Shown: positions 51,328 through 63,079, counted from the first letter of the stretch. The stretch: DNA of 64,000 bases from Halotia branconii CENA392 (GCF_029953635.1 NZ_CP124543.1:4691455-4755454), one strand, 5' to 3'. Made by a program: numbers and translations. The notes: a model not told the origin generated them from the sequence alone.

Positions 51328-53520
51328 ATGAGGAATTTATTTGCACTTCCTGCCATCGCTTCTAGCGTTGTCGTTACAATTTTATTATCTGGCTTGCAGC
51401 AACTTGGTATTCTCCAGCCTCTTGAATTGAGGGTGTTCGACCAAATGATGCAATTACGCACCAATTTAAAAGCAGATTCTCGCTTATTAATTGTTGAGGT
51501 AACTGAAGCGGACATTAAGAATTTAAAATTTCCTTTACCAGGAACAGTTCTGAATACTCTTTTAAATAAGTTAGAAGAATATGAACCACGAGTTATTGGT
51601 TTAGATATATTTCGTGATTTGCCAGTAGAACCCGGTCATACTAAGCTACTGGAACACTTAAAATTGAGTGATATTATCGTTCCTGTCTGCAAACAATCTA
51701 ATGTTAATGAACCTGCAATACCTCCACCAGACGGAATTGAACCATTAAGAGTCGGATTTAGCGATATTGTAGAAGATCCCGATGGAGCAATTCGTCGTAA
51801 TTTACTGTTGCACGAACCAGCAGCAAACGATCCTTGTGCTACTCCTTATTCTTTTAGTCTACAACTAGCACTTAAATATTTAGAAGTAGGAGGTATCCAA
51901 CCACAATTTACGTCAAAACAAGAACTTAAGCTTGGTAATACCTTATTTAAACCTCTTAGAAGTAACTCAGGCGGTTATCAGAATGTAGATGATGGGGGTT
52001 ATCAAATTCTACTTAACTATCGTTCCGGTAAAGAAATTGCTCAACGGGTGACTGTTACAGATGTCCTCTCGGATAAAGTAAATCCAGATTTGGTGAAAGA
52101 CCGCATCGTTTTAATTGGTTCTACCGCAGTCAGCTTGAAGGATATTTTTAACACACCTTATAGCAGTGGCAAGTTAGACAACTCAGGGAAAATGCCAGGA
52201 GTCGTCATTCATGCCCATAGCGTTAGTCAAATTCTTAGTGCTGTTCTCAAACCTCAGCAACCTCTTTTTTGGTTTTTACCCCAATGGGCAGAAGTAGTGT
52301 GGATATTTGTGTGGAGTTTAGCTGGAGGACTCATCGCATCGCGCATTCAGCATCCAATGCCTTTAGGAATTGCCAGCGGAGTAGTTATAGCTGTTTTAAT
52401 CGGCAGTAACTTTTTTATCTTTACTCAAGCCGGATGGATTCCTGTGGTATCTCCAGCATTCGGTTTGGTGCTGGGAGCAGGAAGTATGCTTGGTTATACG
52501 GCATATCAAAGCAAGCAAGAGCAAGAAGAAATTGCACAAAGAGTTCAGGAACAACAAGAAGCCATTGCACAGTTGCAAGCTCTTTTGCGTCAAGGTGAAA
52601 GTAGTTCAATTCCCACAACAGAGATAATTTATCCTGTTAATATTGGGCAAGAAATTCCGTTAAATACATTATTAAGCAATCGCTATAAAATTGCAGAGCA
52701 TTTAGGTGGGGGAGGATTTAGTCGTACTTACTTAGCTCTAGATACTCAGCGTCCTGGTAATCCTCAGTGTGTTGTCAAACAATTAAAACCCGCTAATCAA
52801 GAGACACAATATTTAAAAGTTGTAAGACGTTTATTTAACACGGAAGCAGACATTTTAGAGGTTTTAGGCAAGCATCAGCAAATTCCCCAGTTGCTTGCTT
52901 ATTTTGAAGAGAACCAGCAATTTTATCTCGTACAGGAATTTATTAAAGGATATCCTTTGAATAAAGAGATTTCTCCTGGTAAACGTCTTTCGGAACTTCA
53001 AGTTATAGAACTACTCAAAGATGTTTTGCAAGTCCTAAGCTTTGTTCACAGTTATAGTGTTATTCACCGAGATATCAAACCAAATAATTTAATTCGTCGA
53101 GAAGATGGACGTATTGTGCTAATTGACTTTGGTGCTGTAAAACTAATTCAACCTCAACGAGAAGATAACTATATAAACGAGATACAAGAAAATCAAACAA
53201 TTGCAATTGTGACTCCTGGTTATGCACCTTCGGAGCAAACTAGCGGACAACCAAAACTTAACAGTGATATTTATGCTTTGGGAATAGTTGCAATTCAAGC
53301 TTTAACTGGTGTAGACCCCAGAAAATTCGGTAGAAATCCAAATACTGGTGAGTTGGTTGTACTAACTCAGGCAAATGGAATTTCTCAATATTGGCACGAA
53401 TTAGCTCAAGTCAGTCATAAATTAATCACTATATTAGATAGAATGGTAAAGCTTGATTTCACCAAAAGATATCAATCGGTTACAGAGGTGTTAAAGAGTT
53501 TAGAAAGTTTAAAAACCTGA
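51328..53520 (+). CDS. CHASE2-domain Ser/Thr protein kinase
   Basis: 730 residues. N-terminal membrane helix (about 6-24), extracytoplasmic CHASE2 sensor (about 25-305, ELRVFDQMMQLRTNLKADSR; KDRIVLIGSTAVSLKDIF), three further helices (about 315-395), a short Gln-rich coiled coil, then a Hanks-type kinase from about 452: glycine loop LGGGGFSRTY, VVKQLKP, HRDIKPNN (580-587), DFG (600-602), PGYAPSEQ. All catalytic residues are present. A good Shine-Dalgarno (AAGGTG) precedes ATG 51328. Its signal could be read by the FHA proteins upstream. Confidence 0.92.
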   Translation: MRNLFALPAIASSVVVTILLSGLQQLGILQPLELRVFDQMMQLRTNLKADSRLLIVEVTEADIKNLKFPLPGTVLNTLLNKLEEYEPRVIGLDIFRDLPVEPGHTKLLEHLKLSDIIVPVCKQSNVNEPAIPPPDGIEPLRVGFSDIVEDPDGAIRRNLLLHEPAANDPCATPYSFSLQLALKYLEVGGIQPQFTSKQELKLGNTLFKPLRSNSGGYQNVDDGGYQILLNYRSGKEIAQRVTVTDVLSDKVNPDLVKDRIVLIGSTAVSLKDIFNTPYSSGKLDNSGKMPGVVIHAHSVSQILSAVLKPQQPLFWFLPQWAEVVWIFVWSLAGGLIASRIQHPMPLGIASGVVIAVLIGSNFFIFTQAGWIPVVSPAFGLVLGAGSMLGYTAYQSKQEQEEIAQRVQEQQEAIAQLQALLRQGESSSIPTTEIIYPVNIGQEIPLNTLLSNRYKIAEHLGGGGFSRTYLALDTQRPGNPQCVVKQLKPANQETQYLKVVRRLFNTEADILEVLGKHQQIPQLLAYFEENQQFYLVQEFIKGYPLNKEISPGKRLSELQVIELLKDVLQVLSFVHSYSVIHRDIKPNNLIRREDGRIVLIDFGAVKLIQPQREDNYINEIQENQTIAIVTPGYAPSEQTSGQPKLNSDIYALGIVAIQALTGVDPRKFGRNPNTGELVVLTQANGISQYWHELAQVSHKLITILDRMVKLDFTKRYQSVTEVLKSLESLKT

Positions 53521-56234
53521 TTATAAGTATAACTTGTAACTCATAATTACACGGAGTGGATCATAAAATTTATTAACTATGCTTCGTCTTCCACTGCGCC
53601 TAGTGCTTTGAGTGTTGCAATTTCGGCTGAGGTTAAGCCTTTAACGCCTGTGATGTTCATGCGTTCATAAGGGCGATCGCGAAGGGTTTTAACACAATTG
53701 CCTGTTTTGATATCCCAGAACTTAATTGTGCCATCACCACTGCTACTAGCAATAGTGTTACCATCTGGACTAAAAATAACTGAAGTGATCCACTGTGTAT
53801 GTCCCTGTAAAATTTTTAAGCATTTACCACTGCTGACATCCCAAAGTCTTATAGTGTTATCAAAACCACCACTGGCAAGTATCTCATCATTTGGACTCAA
53901 GGCAATAGAGGGTACACCTATACTCTCATGCTGGAAAGTTTTTAAGCATTGCTCACTATTAAGATCCCATAACCTAATTGTTGCTTCATCACCGCTGCTG
54001 GCAAGGAAATGACCATCTGCGCTAAAGGCAATTGAACGAATCCAATTTGTGTGTCCTTTTAACGTTACTTTGCAGGAGCCAGTGTGAATATGCCATAATC
54101 TTACAGTTCGATCTAAACCACCACTGGCTAAGAATTGACCGTTTGGACTAAATGCAATTGAGATAACACTTTTAAGTGCTTGAAAAGTTTTAAAACACTC
54201 ACCCGTCAAAGTGTTCCAGAGTTTCACCATCCCGTCACCACTACTGCTGGCAATCAATTTACAATCTGGACTGAAGACAACTGAACGAATCCAATCACTA
54301 TGTCCTTGCATAACTTTTAGACACTCACCAGTATCGGGGTTCCACAACCTTACTGTTCTATCATGACCAGCACTAGCAATCATTTTACTGTCAGAACTAA
54401 AAGCTACTGAACGTATCAAGTCAGTTTGTTCTTGAGTAACTTTTAAGCATTTACCTGTACTAACATCCCATATTTTTACGACTTGATCGTGTCCACCGCT
54501 AATAAGACTCTGACCATCAGGACTAAAACTTATTGAACGTACAGCATTGTTATATCCCTGAAAAATTCTCAAACATTCTCCTGTATTCACATCCCAAAAC
54601 CTAAATGTTTGATCTCTACTGCCACTAGCAAGAGTTTTGCCGTTTAAGCTAAAAGCCACTGCCCAAACTGAACTCGTATGTCCTAGTAAAATTTTCAGGC
54701 ATTTTCCAGTATGAAGATTCCATAATTTCACCGTTTGATCTCCACCACCACTGGCAAGAGTCTGACCATCAGGACTAAAGGCAACTGAATTAATCCAAAT
54801 ATCATGTGCGTGTAAAGCTTTTAGGCATTCTCCAGTGCTGACATTCCATAACCTGATTGTTTGATCGGCACTGCCACTGGCAAGTATCTGATTATTTGGA
54901 CTAAAAGCAACAGATTCTACATTATGTTTATGCGCGTGTAAAGCTTTTAGGCATTCTCCAGTGTTGACGTTCCATAACCTGATTGTTTGATCGCTGCTAC
55001 CACTGGCAAGTATCTGATTATCTGGGCTAAAGCTGACAGAGAGAACAGTTTTTGTATGTCCTATTAGAGTTCTCAAACATTCTCCTGTATTCACATCCCA
55101 GAGCCTTACTATTTTGTGAGTACCACCACTAGCAAGAATTTTGCCATCTGGACTAAAAGTAACTGAACGCAACCAACTGTCATTTTCAGTTAATGTTTTT
55201 AAGCATTTACCGTTGTGAAGCTCCCAGATTTTTATTGTGTGATCATAACTACCAGTAGCAAGAATTTTCTCTGTGGGGCTGAAAGCAACTTACCATACTG
55301 CTGTGTGATGTCCTTTAAGAGTTAAAACTTCTTTTCCCGTTGCAACATCCCATAAGTGAACTATGCCATCTGATTCATGGCCTGTAGCTAAAAGGCTGGA
55401 ATCTGAGTTAAATGCAATAGACAAAATAGAACCAAAAGTTTCAGCAAATATGGAATTTTTTAGATTAGCCTGTTCAAAATTGATATCACGTAAACTGGCA
55501 TAAGTAAAATCGGCACTATTAATAACTACACCATTGAAATCTCTTGCTTCTAGTGCCCTCTTATCTAATTTCACGGCTAACGTTGCTGCATTTCCGCCAA
55601 TCCAACCCACTTCATCTTCACTTTGACCTCGCGTACTTTCAACTGCATTAATAAGAGTCTCCTTCTGACCTAATATCGGCAAAAGTAACTCCATGACTGC
55701 TTTTGTGAGTGGTGTTTTACCAAAAGTCTCCCTCAACTTATCCAAAGGTTCGCTTATAAACTTTTTTAGTGGTGCGATCGCCATACTACGCCCAGTATCG
55801 TCTAATTGACGCGAAAAATAACCAGACCAAGTATACTCAACAGGTGCTGCACTGGTATCCAAACATGACTGTGCTTTGGCTAACTCTGTAAAATCGCTAG
55901 CCAACACCCCCAACTCTGCTGCGAATTTATATGCTACGAAAAACTCTAACAATGATCTATGCGCTGGAGTATAGTCACCATCAGCATTACGAATAAGCAT
56001 TGTCTGCGTCATCATATCATAATGCCAGTGGTCTAAATCTTTCTCTTCTTGAACAGCAGAACCGAATAAGTAGCGAATACGCTCTGGGAACAGCCGATAA
56101 TTCAGGCTCATTTGGTCAGTCGATAACATTTCCCAAGACAACTCGCACAAAAAGTACAATTTCTCCGCCAAAGACGTAAAAGTACGCTCCGCTTTTATAT
56201 CGCGTTCCATCTTGCGCCGCACTGCATACAAGTA

Positions 56235-57373
56235 ATACCAATTCACTAAAAGTATGATACAGATAAATTAGGAATAAATATGAACGGGTAAAAATGGTTG
56301 GAGTCACCAAAGTCGAAATAAAAGAATCAGTCCAACAGTTGCATGAACTGCTCGTCAAACAGAAAACAGCATCAAGCCGTGAACGAGTTCAAGCTTTGTA
56401 TTTACTGAAAATGGGGCAAGTAAGAACGGTACAGGATGCAGCTTTTGTCGTAGGCAGAGAAAGAGTGACAGTGCAAAGATGGTTAAAAACATATACAGAG
56501 TCGGGAATAAACGGTCTATTGTCAACAAAAAAAAGTCCAGGGCGACCGCCAATTATTGATGGTTCGACCAAAGAACAACTTTTAAAAGAACTTGAACAGC
56601 CATTTGGATTTAAAAGCTATGAAGAAATCCGAACATGGTTGAAAGCGGTTCAAGGTGTGAGAGCGTCGTATAAAGTAGTACATGATACAGTACGCTATCG
56701 AATGAAAGCGAAGTTAAAAGTACCAAGAGCAGTAGGGATAAAACACAATGAAGAAGCAGAATTAGAATTTAAAAAAAACTGCCACAATACCTAGAAGTTA
56801 TAAAAAAACACGTCATAGAGCCAAAAGATAAACATAAAGAAATTAGATACTGGTGTGGTGATGAAAGCCGTGTAGGATTAAAAACAGAATTAGGAAGACT
56901 GATCACGCTTTGTGGCATTAAACCTATTGGCATCATGCAATGGAAACGAGAAAATTTCTATTTATATGGTTTAGTAGAGCCGTTAACTGGTGAGTATTAT
57001 ATTTGGGAATTCTCTCATCTCAACACAGCTTGCTTCAATATCTTTTTAGAACAGTTTGCAGCTACGTATCCGGAAGATATACACATACTTCAATTAGACA
57101 ATGGTGCTTTTCATTTAAGCCAGACTCTTAAAATTCCAGAAAATATTATTTTATTATTTCAACCTCCACATACTCCCCAAGTCAATCCCATTGAACGTTT
57201 ATGGGAAGAAGTAAAAAGGAATTTAAGTTGGGAATGCTTTGCTAATTTGGACGAGTTAAGAACAGTTATTTGGCAACGTCTTGAGGAATTAAACACATCA
57301 ATTGTTGCGAATATTACAGGTTGGGGTTTTATTCTGGATGCTTTATTTGTATCAGGCTTTTCGTGAAATGGTA
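56235..57373 (+). mobile_element. IS630-family insertion sequence, copy 3
   Basis: 1139 bp, ends ATACCAATTCAC and GTGAAATGGTA, flanked by TA at 56233-56234 and 57374-57375. It lies inside the NACHT-WD40 gene. The boundaries are confirmed by the reading frame of the host gene. Confidence 0.93.
56294..57366 (+). CDS. IS630-family transposase, -1 frameshift product
   Basis: Frame 1 is 56294-56794; the product continues in the -1 frame to 57366 across an A8 run near 56772-56779. Same motifs as the other two copies (GDESRVG, LDNGAFH, NPIERLWEE). Confidence 0.85.
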
Positions 57374-59309
57374 TAAACTCGTGACATATCCACGGGTTTA
57401 CCTGCCTCAATATCTGGCAGTGCTTCTAAAATTAACTCTGTCATCACTGGACGACGGGCTAAATCTAATAATTGCGGATTGCCCATGACTTGTTCAACTG
57501 TGGTCGCTTGTGCTTGATATGATAAACAGGTACGAATTTGCTCGTCGTTAAATTTCTCCAGTTCTAACACTTCAAATTGAGGTGTTTCACCTGTCAACTG
57601 CTTAGTAGAAGCTTGCAGTTGAGCATTAAGCAATGCTCGTCCTTCTTTTGCCTCTGGGAAATGCTCAGTACGACAGGTGAGGATGACCTTAGCACCAGGA
57701 ACTACCACCTTCGCCAATTCCCAGAAGTTGTTAATCATCTGCTGACGGTCAACTTTTGCTGCCATTTCGTCAAATCCATCGAAAATTAGCAGCAATTTAC
57801 CCATTTGGTTAAGTTGGTCGAAGACTTCGCTATTCAAACGAATATTGTGTTGGGTAAAAAAGAAACCTGCTAAAACGTTCTCGACATTTATGGCTTTGGC
57901 AAAGTCTCGCAAGGTAATTAATAAGGGCAAACGGGGACGTTCCACACCTCGTTTTTGAGCATCTTTGTATCTCTGCAATGCTACCCAAGCATAGTGAAAA
58001 GCAAACCAAGTTTTTCCCGTGCCAAATTCCCCTAGTACTGAAATATGCTCTTTGGCTGGATCGTCTAACCACACATCAATATAACCATCAATCCAGCCAT
58101 CACGTTCGTCGTAGCGACTGATACCAATACGTTGCTTGGTATCAGGGTCAATTTCCTCTTTTGTACAAGCTAGGGGAACGTATTTTGTATCGATGTTGCG
58201 CCGGGTAATTTCTGCTTCTAACCAATCAAGATAATCGCCAAAATCAGCATCTTGGTCAATCAGTTCGTCAAAAGTGTAACAACCTAAGTGGTGATTCTCT
58301 TCCTTTTCTACTTCATCCCGCGCTGCCCGTGAAATCCGTCTTGCTGTTACTAACCAACCTTCATCAGTTCTCTGCTGCTCAACTGAGGAACGTAAAGCAG
58401 CTACGTCCTTGAGTCCAATTTCTCCTTCTATGCCTCTGATCAATACACGATCATATCTGTTACGTCGTGTAGGCACATTAATAACCCACTCGAAATATGA
58501 ATTGCCCCAAATTTCATATTTTTCAAACCGATAACCCAAAGTTTCAAACCAACCCTGCATTTGTTGGGCTAGTGCAATCGCTTGACATTTGTTTTCAGTT
58601 ACAGTTGGGGTAAGTGCTGGTTGGTTGCCTGCTGCCAAGCGTGCTATCTCTGTACGAATGCCTTCCAGTGTCGGCAATCTTTCTAGTTGTTCTTGGATAT
58701 TTGCAATTCGTTGATGTAAAGAACCAATCCTCTGGTTCATTAAGACATCGGCTGGTGTGCGAGTACGTTTAGCGACTTCGATAAATACCGTTGCAAATGC
58801 AGCTACCTCTCGTCTTACATCAAGTTCTAAGTTTCTGATTTCATCGCCTAAGACATAAACATTTAAAAAAGTATCAACTTCAGAAAGGAGGATTGAAGGG
58901 TTATTATGGTCAAAAGCTTTGCGAAAAGCTTGTTTTATTTCTTCTTGACGGAACAGTTCTAATAACGGCTTCGGTTTGCCAATACCGTATTCTACTAGGG
59001 TATAGGCGTAAACACCGCTAAAATCAGCAGGTGGATGATCTGGGTCAAGGTTAAATTTCTGGAGTAGCTTAATTACCGTCTCAGAGCGCAGAATCTTTTC
59101 TTTGATCAAAGGATTGGCAACGCTAGTAATTGCGCTGATGACTAGATCCAAGTTAATTATCATTACTGCACCCCGAAAACGCAGAGCTATTGAGCTAAAT
59201 AACGCTTAATCTTTATTAAAAACGATATTCTGTCGTAAAAAGTTTTCTTTTATACTTTTTCAAGTATTACAAGTATTATAAGTTGCTGTTGAAAAGTTCA
59301 TTGGTAGCG

Positions 59310-59440
59310 ATCGCAGCAGCAACTAACGCACACACCGGGCTGCATCAAGCCATTCAGAGCTACGGCATGGTGGGCGTGACTGAAGGAAGCGAAACAGCTG
59401 GTGGCGCGGCAGATTGCGGAGGACAGCGAATGTGAGGCGT
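59310..59440 (+). pseudogene. decayed gene remnant
   Basis: The sequence parallels 60205-60329 (ACTAACGCACACACC, CATCAAGCCATTC, GGCGCGGCAGATTGCGG), but frame changes and stops prevent translation. It shares its origin with the fragments at 36371 and 60183. Confidence 0.6.
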
Positions 59441-59504
59441 GGTACTGTATGGCTAATATTGTATTAACAGTCTAATTTTAGATTTTCAAGAAGAGAGAAT
59501 CCTG

Positions 59505-59729
59505 ATGCAAAATCGAATAAATATTCATCCAGATATTTGTAATGGACGGCCTGTTATTGCTAACACTCGAATTACTGTGCAAACGGTTATGGAATTTTTA
59601 GGTGCAGGTGATTCCATAGAAGAAATCCTGGAAGAGTATCCCTCTCTAAAACGAGAAGATATTTATGCTTGTATGCAATTTGCGGCAAAGTTAATGGCAA
59701 ATCACTACGAAGTTAGAAAAATTGCATGA
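59505..59729 (+). CDS. DUF433 antitoxin-type protein
   Basis: 74 residues: MQNRINIHPDICNGRPVIAN, ITVQTVMEFLGAGDSIEEIL, EDIYACMQFAAKLM. The DUF433 HTH fold, paralogous to 2739-2963. Its stop overlaps the next gene by ATGA (59726-59729), so the two are coupled. Probably antitoxin and autorepressor of the pair. Confidence 0.82.
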   Translation: MQNRINIHPDICNGRPVIANTRITVQTVMEFLGAGDSIEEILEEYPSLKREDIYACMQFAAKLMANHYEVRKIA

Positions 59730-60067
59730 ATGGATTTTTATTTGATGAAAATCTACCTTCTAAAATCCAATTTACGCCATCTTTTTCCATCATCCATGTT
59801 TCAATATTAGGTGATAGTCCGAGTGATACTCAGATATGGCAGTATGCAAAAGAGAAAGATTTGGTGATTGTTACCAAAGATGCAGATTTTTCGGATCGAT
59901 TGATGCTTTATTTGTCCCCACCAAAAGTAGTGCATCTACGCTTTGGAAATCTGCGAAAAAGTGAATTTCACTCGTTTCTAGCCCGTGTTTGGCCACAAAT
60001 TGAAGATTTAGTTATTGATAATAAGCTAATTAATGTTTATCTAGACCAGATCGAAGCATTCAAATAG
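59726..60067 (+). CDS. DUF5615 PIN-like toxin-type protein
   Basis: 113 residues: MNGFLFDENLPSKIQF, DTQIWQYAKEKDLVIVTKDA, DFSDRLMLY, VVHLRFGNLRKSEF. Same D-E-N and D-A-D-F acidic pattern as the gene at 2410, so probably a PIN-like RNase toxin with the preceding DUF433 partner. Sequence divergence from the first pair suggests separate acquisition, not a recent duplication. Confidence 0.82.
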   Translation: MNGFLFDENLPSKIQFTPSFSIIHVSILGDSPSDTQIWQYAKEKDLVIVTKDADFSDRLMLYLSPPKVVHLRFGNLRKSEFHSFLARVWPQIEDLVIDNKLINVYLDQIEAFK

Positions 60068-60182
60068 CCATCAATTGACTTGACTCAGTACTAAGTGCTG
60101 AAGTAGAGAAAATTACTAAGTATCCGCATTGATCGGATTGCTTTTGACAGTTTACTTGAAAAGATACCTAGTCTAAGTGCGA

Positions 60183-60329
60183 TCGCTCTTTAAAACCAAC
60201 GGTGCAACAAATGCTCACACAGGACTGCACCAAGCCATCCACGAACTACGGCATGGCTCAGTGAGTGAAGCGAAGCAGTTGGTGGCACGGCAGATTGCGG
60301 TATTGGCGAATGTGCTGATGGTGCTGTAA
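60183..60329 (+). pseudogene. gene remnant, longest copy
   Basis: An open frame without a start reads TNAHTGLHQAIHELRHGSV and AKQLVARQIAVLANVLMVL, then TAA at 60327-60329, one base before the IS. It is the C-terminal part of an unidentified gene also seen at 36371 and 59310. Confidence 0.5.
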
Positions 60330-61919
60330 GGGACTTCCAAGGAATAAAATGACCAATTATAATAATGATAATCATTCTAAGGGGGGAAGGAGAAGCAGCC
60401 GCAGGCTGCTTCTCCTTCCCCCCTATTCGTAGTAAATTCAATTTGGAGGGAATTTTGTGGGTGGACAGGAGTGTTGCTCGAATTAACTGATTCAGTCAAA
60501 AAAGTATTCAAGGAAACAGCAAACCAACTCAAAGGTGCAGCAAGGCGGCGTTTTCAAGCACAAATTGTCATGGAATTAGGTTACGGAGGACAATTACTGG
60601 CTCAAAAAGAATTGGGCTGGGATAGAAATACTATTCGTAAAGGAATTAAAGAACTAACCAGTGGGATTAGTTGTATAGATAATTATTCAGCTAGGGGTAG
60701 ATGGAAAGTAGAAGAGCATTTACCAAACCTGTTAGAAGATATCAAAAAATTAGTTGATTTCCAAAGCCAAACAGATCCAAGTTTTAAAAGCCAAAGGCTG
60801 TATACACGCCTAACTGCTAGTCAGGTCAGAAAGCTATTAATTGATAAATTTGGTTATACGGATGAACAGTTACCTACTGAAGAAACAATGAGAGTTAAAT
60901 TGAATGATTTAGGTTATAGACTCAAGCGAGTAGCAAAAGTTTTACCTCAAAAAAAATTCCAGAAACAGACGCAATCTTTGAACAATTAGCAATAGTTAAT
61001 CAATCCGCCCTGGATGATCCAAGTATCTTACGTCTCAGTCTGGATGCCAAAGCCCGTGTAGATATTGGCTACTTTGACAGAGGAGGTAAAAACCGAGTTG
61101 TCACAGAAACAGAAGACCATAATTTTCATCCAAAAACTACCGTAACTCCTTACGGCATCTTCCTTCCAGAATTAGACGAACTATTTTTATACTTTACAGA
61201 GTCTAATGTAACGAGTGATTTTATTGTAGACGTTCTAGAAGATTTTTGGAAGAGTGAGAGTTGGCGATTTTCCTCAATAAAAACCCTGATTATTAACCAG
61301 GATAATGGGACAGATAATAATTCTAGACGTACCCAGTTTATGAAACGTATCGTTGAGTTTGTTCATGAATATCAACTGAATATACGTTTAGCCTACTATC
61401 CACCCTATCACAGCAAATATAATCCCATCGAGCGAGTATGGGGGATATTAGAAAATTCTTGGAATGGCAGTATTTTAGATGAAGTTGCAACCGCTTTAAA
61501 ATTTGCTCAAAACATGACGTGGAAAGGTAAGAATCCTGTGGTTAAGTTAGTGACTCAAACTTATGAAACTGGGGTTACTCTTACTAAGGAGGCTATGTCT
61601 GCTGTTGAAAAACAAATAGAAAGACTCACTAACTCGGAACATGAAAAATTTCCCGATTTAGGCAAATGGTTTGTTGATATTTGTTGTGGCAGCACTTAAT
61701 TTTCACTCTTCAGTTTTTAAATCTAAAAACATGAATATTAATTATGATATTGCACTGAAATTATTTACAGAGTGCAGATGCAGACTTTTCCTTCTGTGTT
61801 TGAGGGGGTAAGAGGTGGTTGCCGACGGCAACCACCTCTTACCCTTTCAGAATGATTATCATTATCTCTTAAAGATTAACTTATGATTTTTGCTGATTAA
61901 TTTATTTCTTGGAAGTCCC
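60330..61919 (+). mobile_element. ISAzo13-like insertion sequence, copy 2
   Basis: 1590 bp, apparently the same sequence as 10017-11606, with GGGACTTCC / GGAAGTCCC ends, Fur-like palindromes at 60361-60379 and 61848-61866, and both hairpins. Confidence 0.92.
60471..61699 (+). CDS. ISAzo13-family transposase, -1 frameshift product
   Basis: GTG 60471 to TAG 60987-60989 in frame 1, continuing in the -1 frame to 61699 via the A8 run near 60949-60956. The split is the same as in the first copy. Confidence 0.8.
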
Positions 61920-62070
61920 CAACCCAAAAATGACGGGTGGAGGCAAGCAGGGGAAGCAGAGGAAGCAGGGGGAGAAAAGAACTGGACTTTTTTCCCATTA
62001 ACCCAGCAAAGTTGACTTGCCAGAGTACTAGTCCGTTAAGGACTTTTTCAGCAAGTCCTAATTACACAAT

Positions 62071-62133
62071 GTCATTGCGAGCGAAGCGAAGCAATCGCAG
62101 GGGTTGGGATTGCTTCGCTTCGCTCGCAATGAC
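62071..62133. repeat. 26-bp perfect palindrome
   Basis: Arms 62071-62096 (GTCATTGCGAGCGAAGCGAA...) and 62108-62133 pair perfectly around an 11-nt loop. It resembles REP/BIME-type dispersed hairpins. It lies downstream of the convergent BKACE gene and may act as its terminator. Confidence 0.85.
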
Positions 62134-62152
62134 TGTAATTAATTTTGTGTGG

Positions 62153-63079
62153 TTACTTAGCAGTTACCCCTAACTTTTCTGGCAGAGATACTCGCGGCGG
62201 CATCTTCAAAATCTCGCGGGTTTGCGCTGGCGTTGCAACTTCCCGACCAAGCGTATGTGCCATCTTTGCAACCTTGTCTACTAATTCGCCGTTGTGCGGT
62301 TGGCCAAAACGATTGTAAGCATAATCTCCTAGCCCAATGCCGACGTGTCCACCAAGGGTGATTGCCCAGGCTGCTAAATGCATCACGTCTCCATTCCAGC
62401 ACATTACCAACCAAGGTTTGCCTACGGGAATAGAATCTACCACCGCCTGTAAATTGGGGAGTGTTGGCAGAATACCACTGGGCATAATTTCTCCTGTAAA
62501 AACGAACTCCCAAAAAGTATTTTGTGAAAGCAGTCCCATTTCTTGAAAGCATCGTGCTGTACGAATTTGTCCCACATCCCAACATACTGTACTGACAAAA
62601 ATGTTATTTTCTTTGAGTATTTTCAACACTTCCTGCATGTAAGCACGAGAACTAATATGTACTTGGTCGGATGTTTGGAATTGCTTTGTCTGTGGGTTCC
62701 AGAAGTCTATATTCAGTGAGCCAAACTCTAAAGGAACCATATCAATTCCTAGTGCTGGATCATTTTTCGCTGCTAAGATGTGCTTGACGCGATCGCTTAC
62801 TTGGCTTTGTTTAGTAACGTAGTTCAGTGTAGGATTGATAATCAGATCGGTCTTTTCACGAATTCCTTGAATCGCTTCAAGATAGACTTCTACATCACTA
62901 ATCCAATCACCATTAACTGGATCGCGTCCATGCCAATGAAAGATCGAGGCTCCTGCTTCCCAAGCACGAACAGCTTCTTGAACGATTTCTTGTGGACTGT
63001 ATGGGCAATTGGGATTATCCTTGCGGTAATCTGAATCGTTGCAGCGACACTCAATAATTAGTGGTAATTCGTTGTTCAT
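62153..63079 (-). CDS. BKACE-family (DUF849) beta-keto acid cleavage enzyme
   Basis: 308 residues from ATG 63079; the frame opens at 63106, but MNNELPLIIECRCNDSDYRK is the natural start. Family features: zinc-binding FHWHGRDP, LIINPTLNY, DMVPLEFGSLN, and a late GGHVGIGLGDY. BKACE enzymes (for example Kce) condense a beta-keto acid with acetyl-CoA to give acetoacetate and a CoA ester; the substrate varies by member. Here it neighbours a hydrolase-fold gene (182 bp upstream, same strand), suggesting a small catabolic operon. Confidence 0.88.
   Translation of the reverse strand: MNNELPLIIECRCNDSDYRKDNPNCPYSPQEIVQEAVRAWEAGASIFHWHGRDPVNGDWISDVEVYLEAIQGIREKTDLIINPTLNYVTKQSQVSDRVKHILAAKNDPALGIDMVPLEFGSLNIDFWNPQTKQFQTSDQVHISSRAYMQEVLKILKENNIFVSTVCWDVGQIRTARCFQEMGLLSQNTFWEFVFTGEIMPSGILPTLPNLQAVVDSIPVGKPWLVMCWNGDVMHLAAWAITLGGHVGIGLGDYAYNRFGQPHNGELVDKVAKMAHTLGREVATPAQTREILKMPPRVSLPEKLGVTAK

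Larger units (their letters stand above)
53577..59163 (-). pseudogene. REase-like/NACHT/WD40 gene, broken by IS630 and a stop
   Basis: Three blocks of one gene: 59163 down to 57374, 56234 down to 55290, and 55289 down to 53577. The N-terminal region is helical, with a restriction-endonuclease-like segment (EWVINVPTRRNRYDRVLI, then EIGLKDVAALRSSVEQQR). The NACHT NTPase follows (Walker A GEFGTGKT, Walker B LLLIFDGFDEM), then a linker, then about 13 WD40 repeats. Excising the 1139-bp IS with one TA restores the frame exactly (MSRVY-LYAVRRKM). At 55290-55292 a TAA replaces the Ser codon expected in VWSVAFSP. Intact length would have been about 1480 residues. Confidence 0.9.

Noticed and set aside
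61937..62173. 78-residue open frame with GSRGSRG repeats
   Set aside because: Made of AAGCAGGGG-type simple repeats plus one arm of the 26-bp palindrome.
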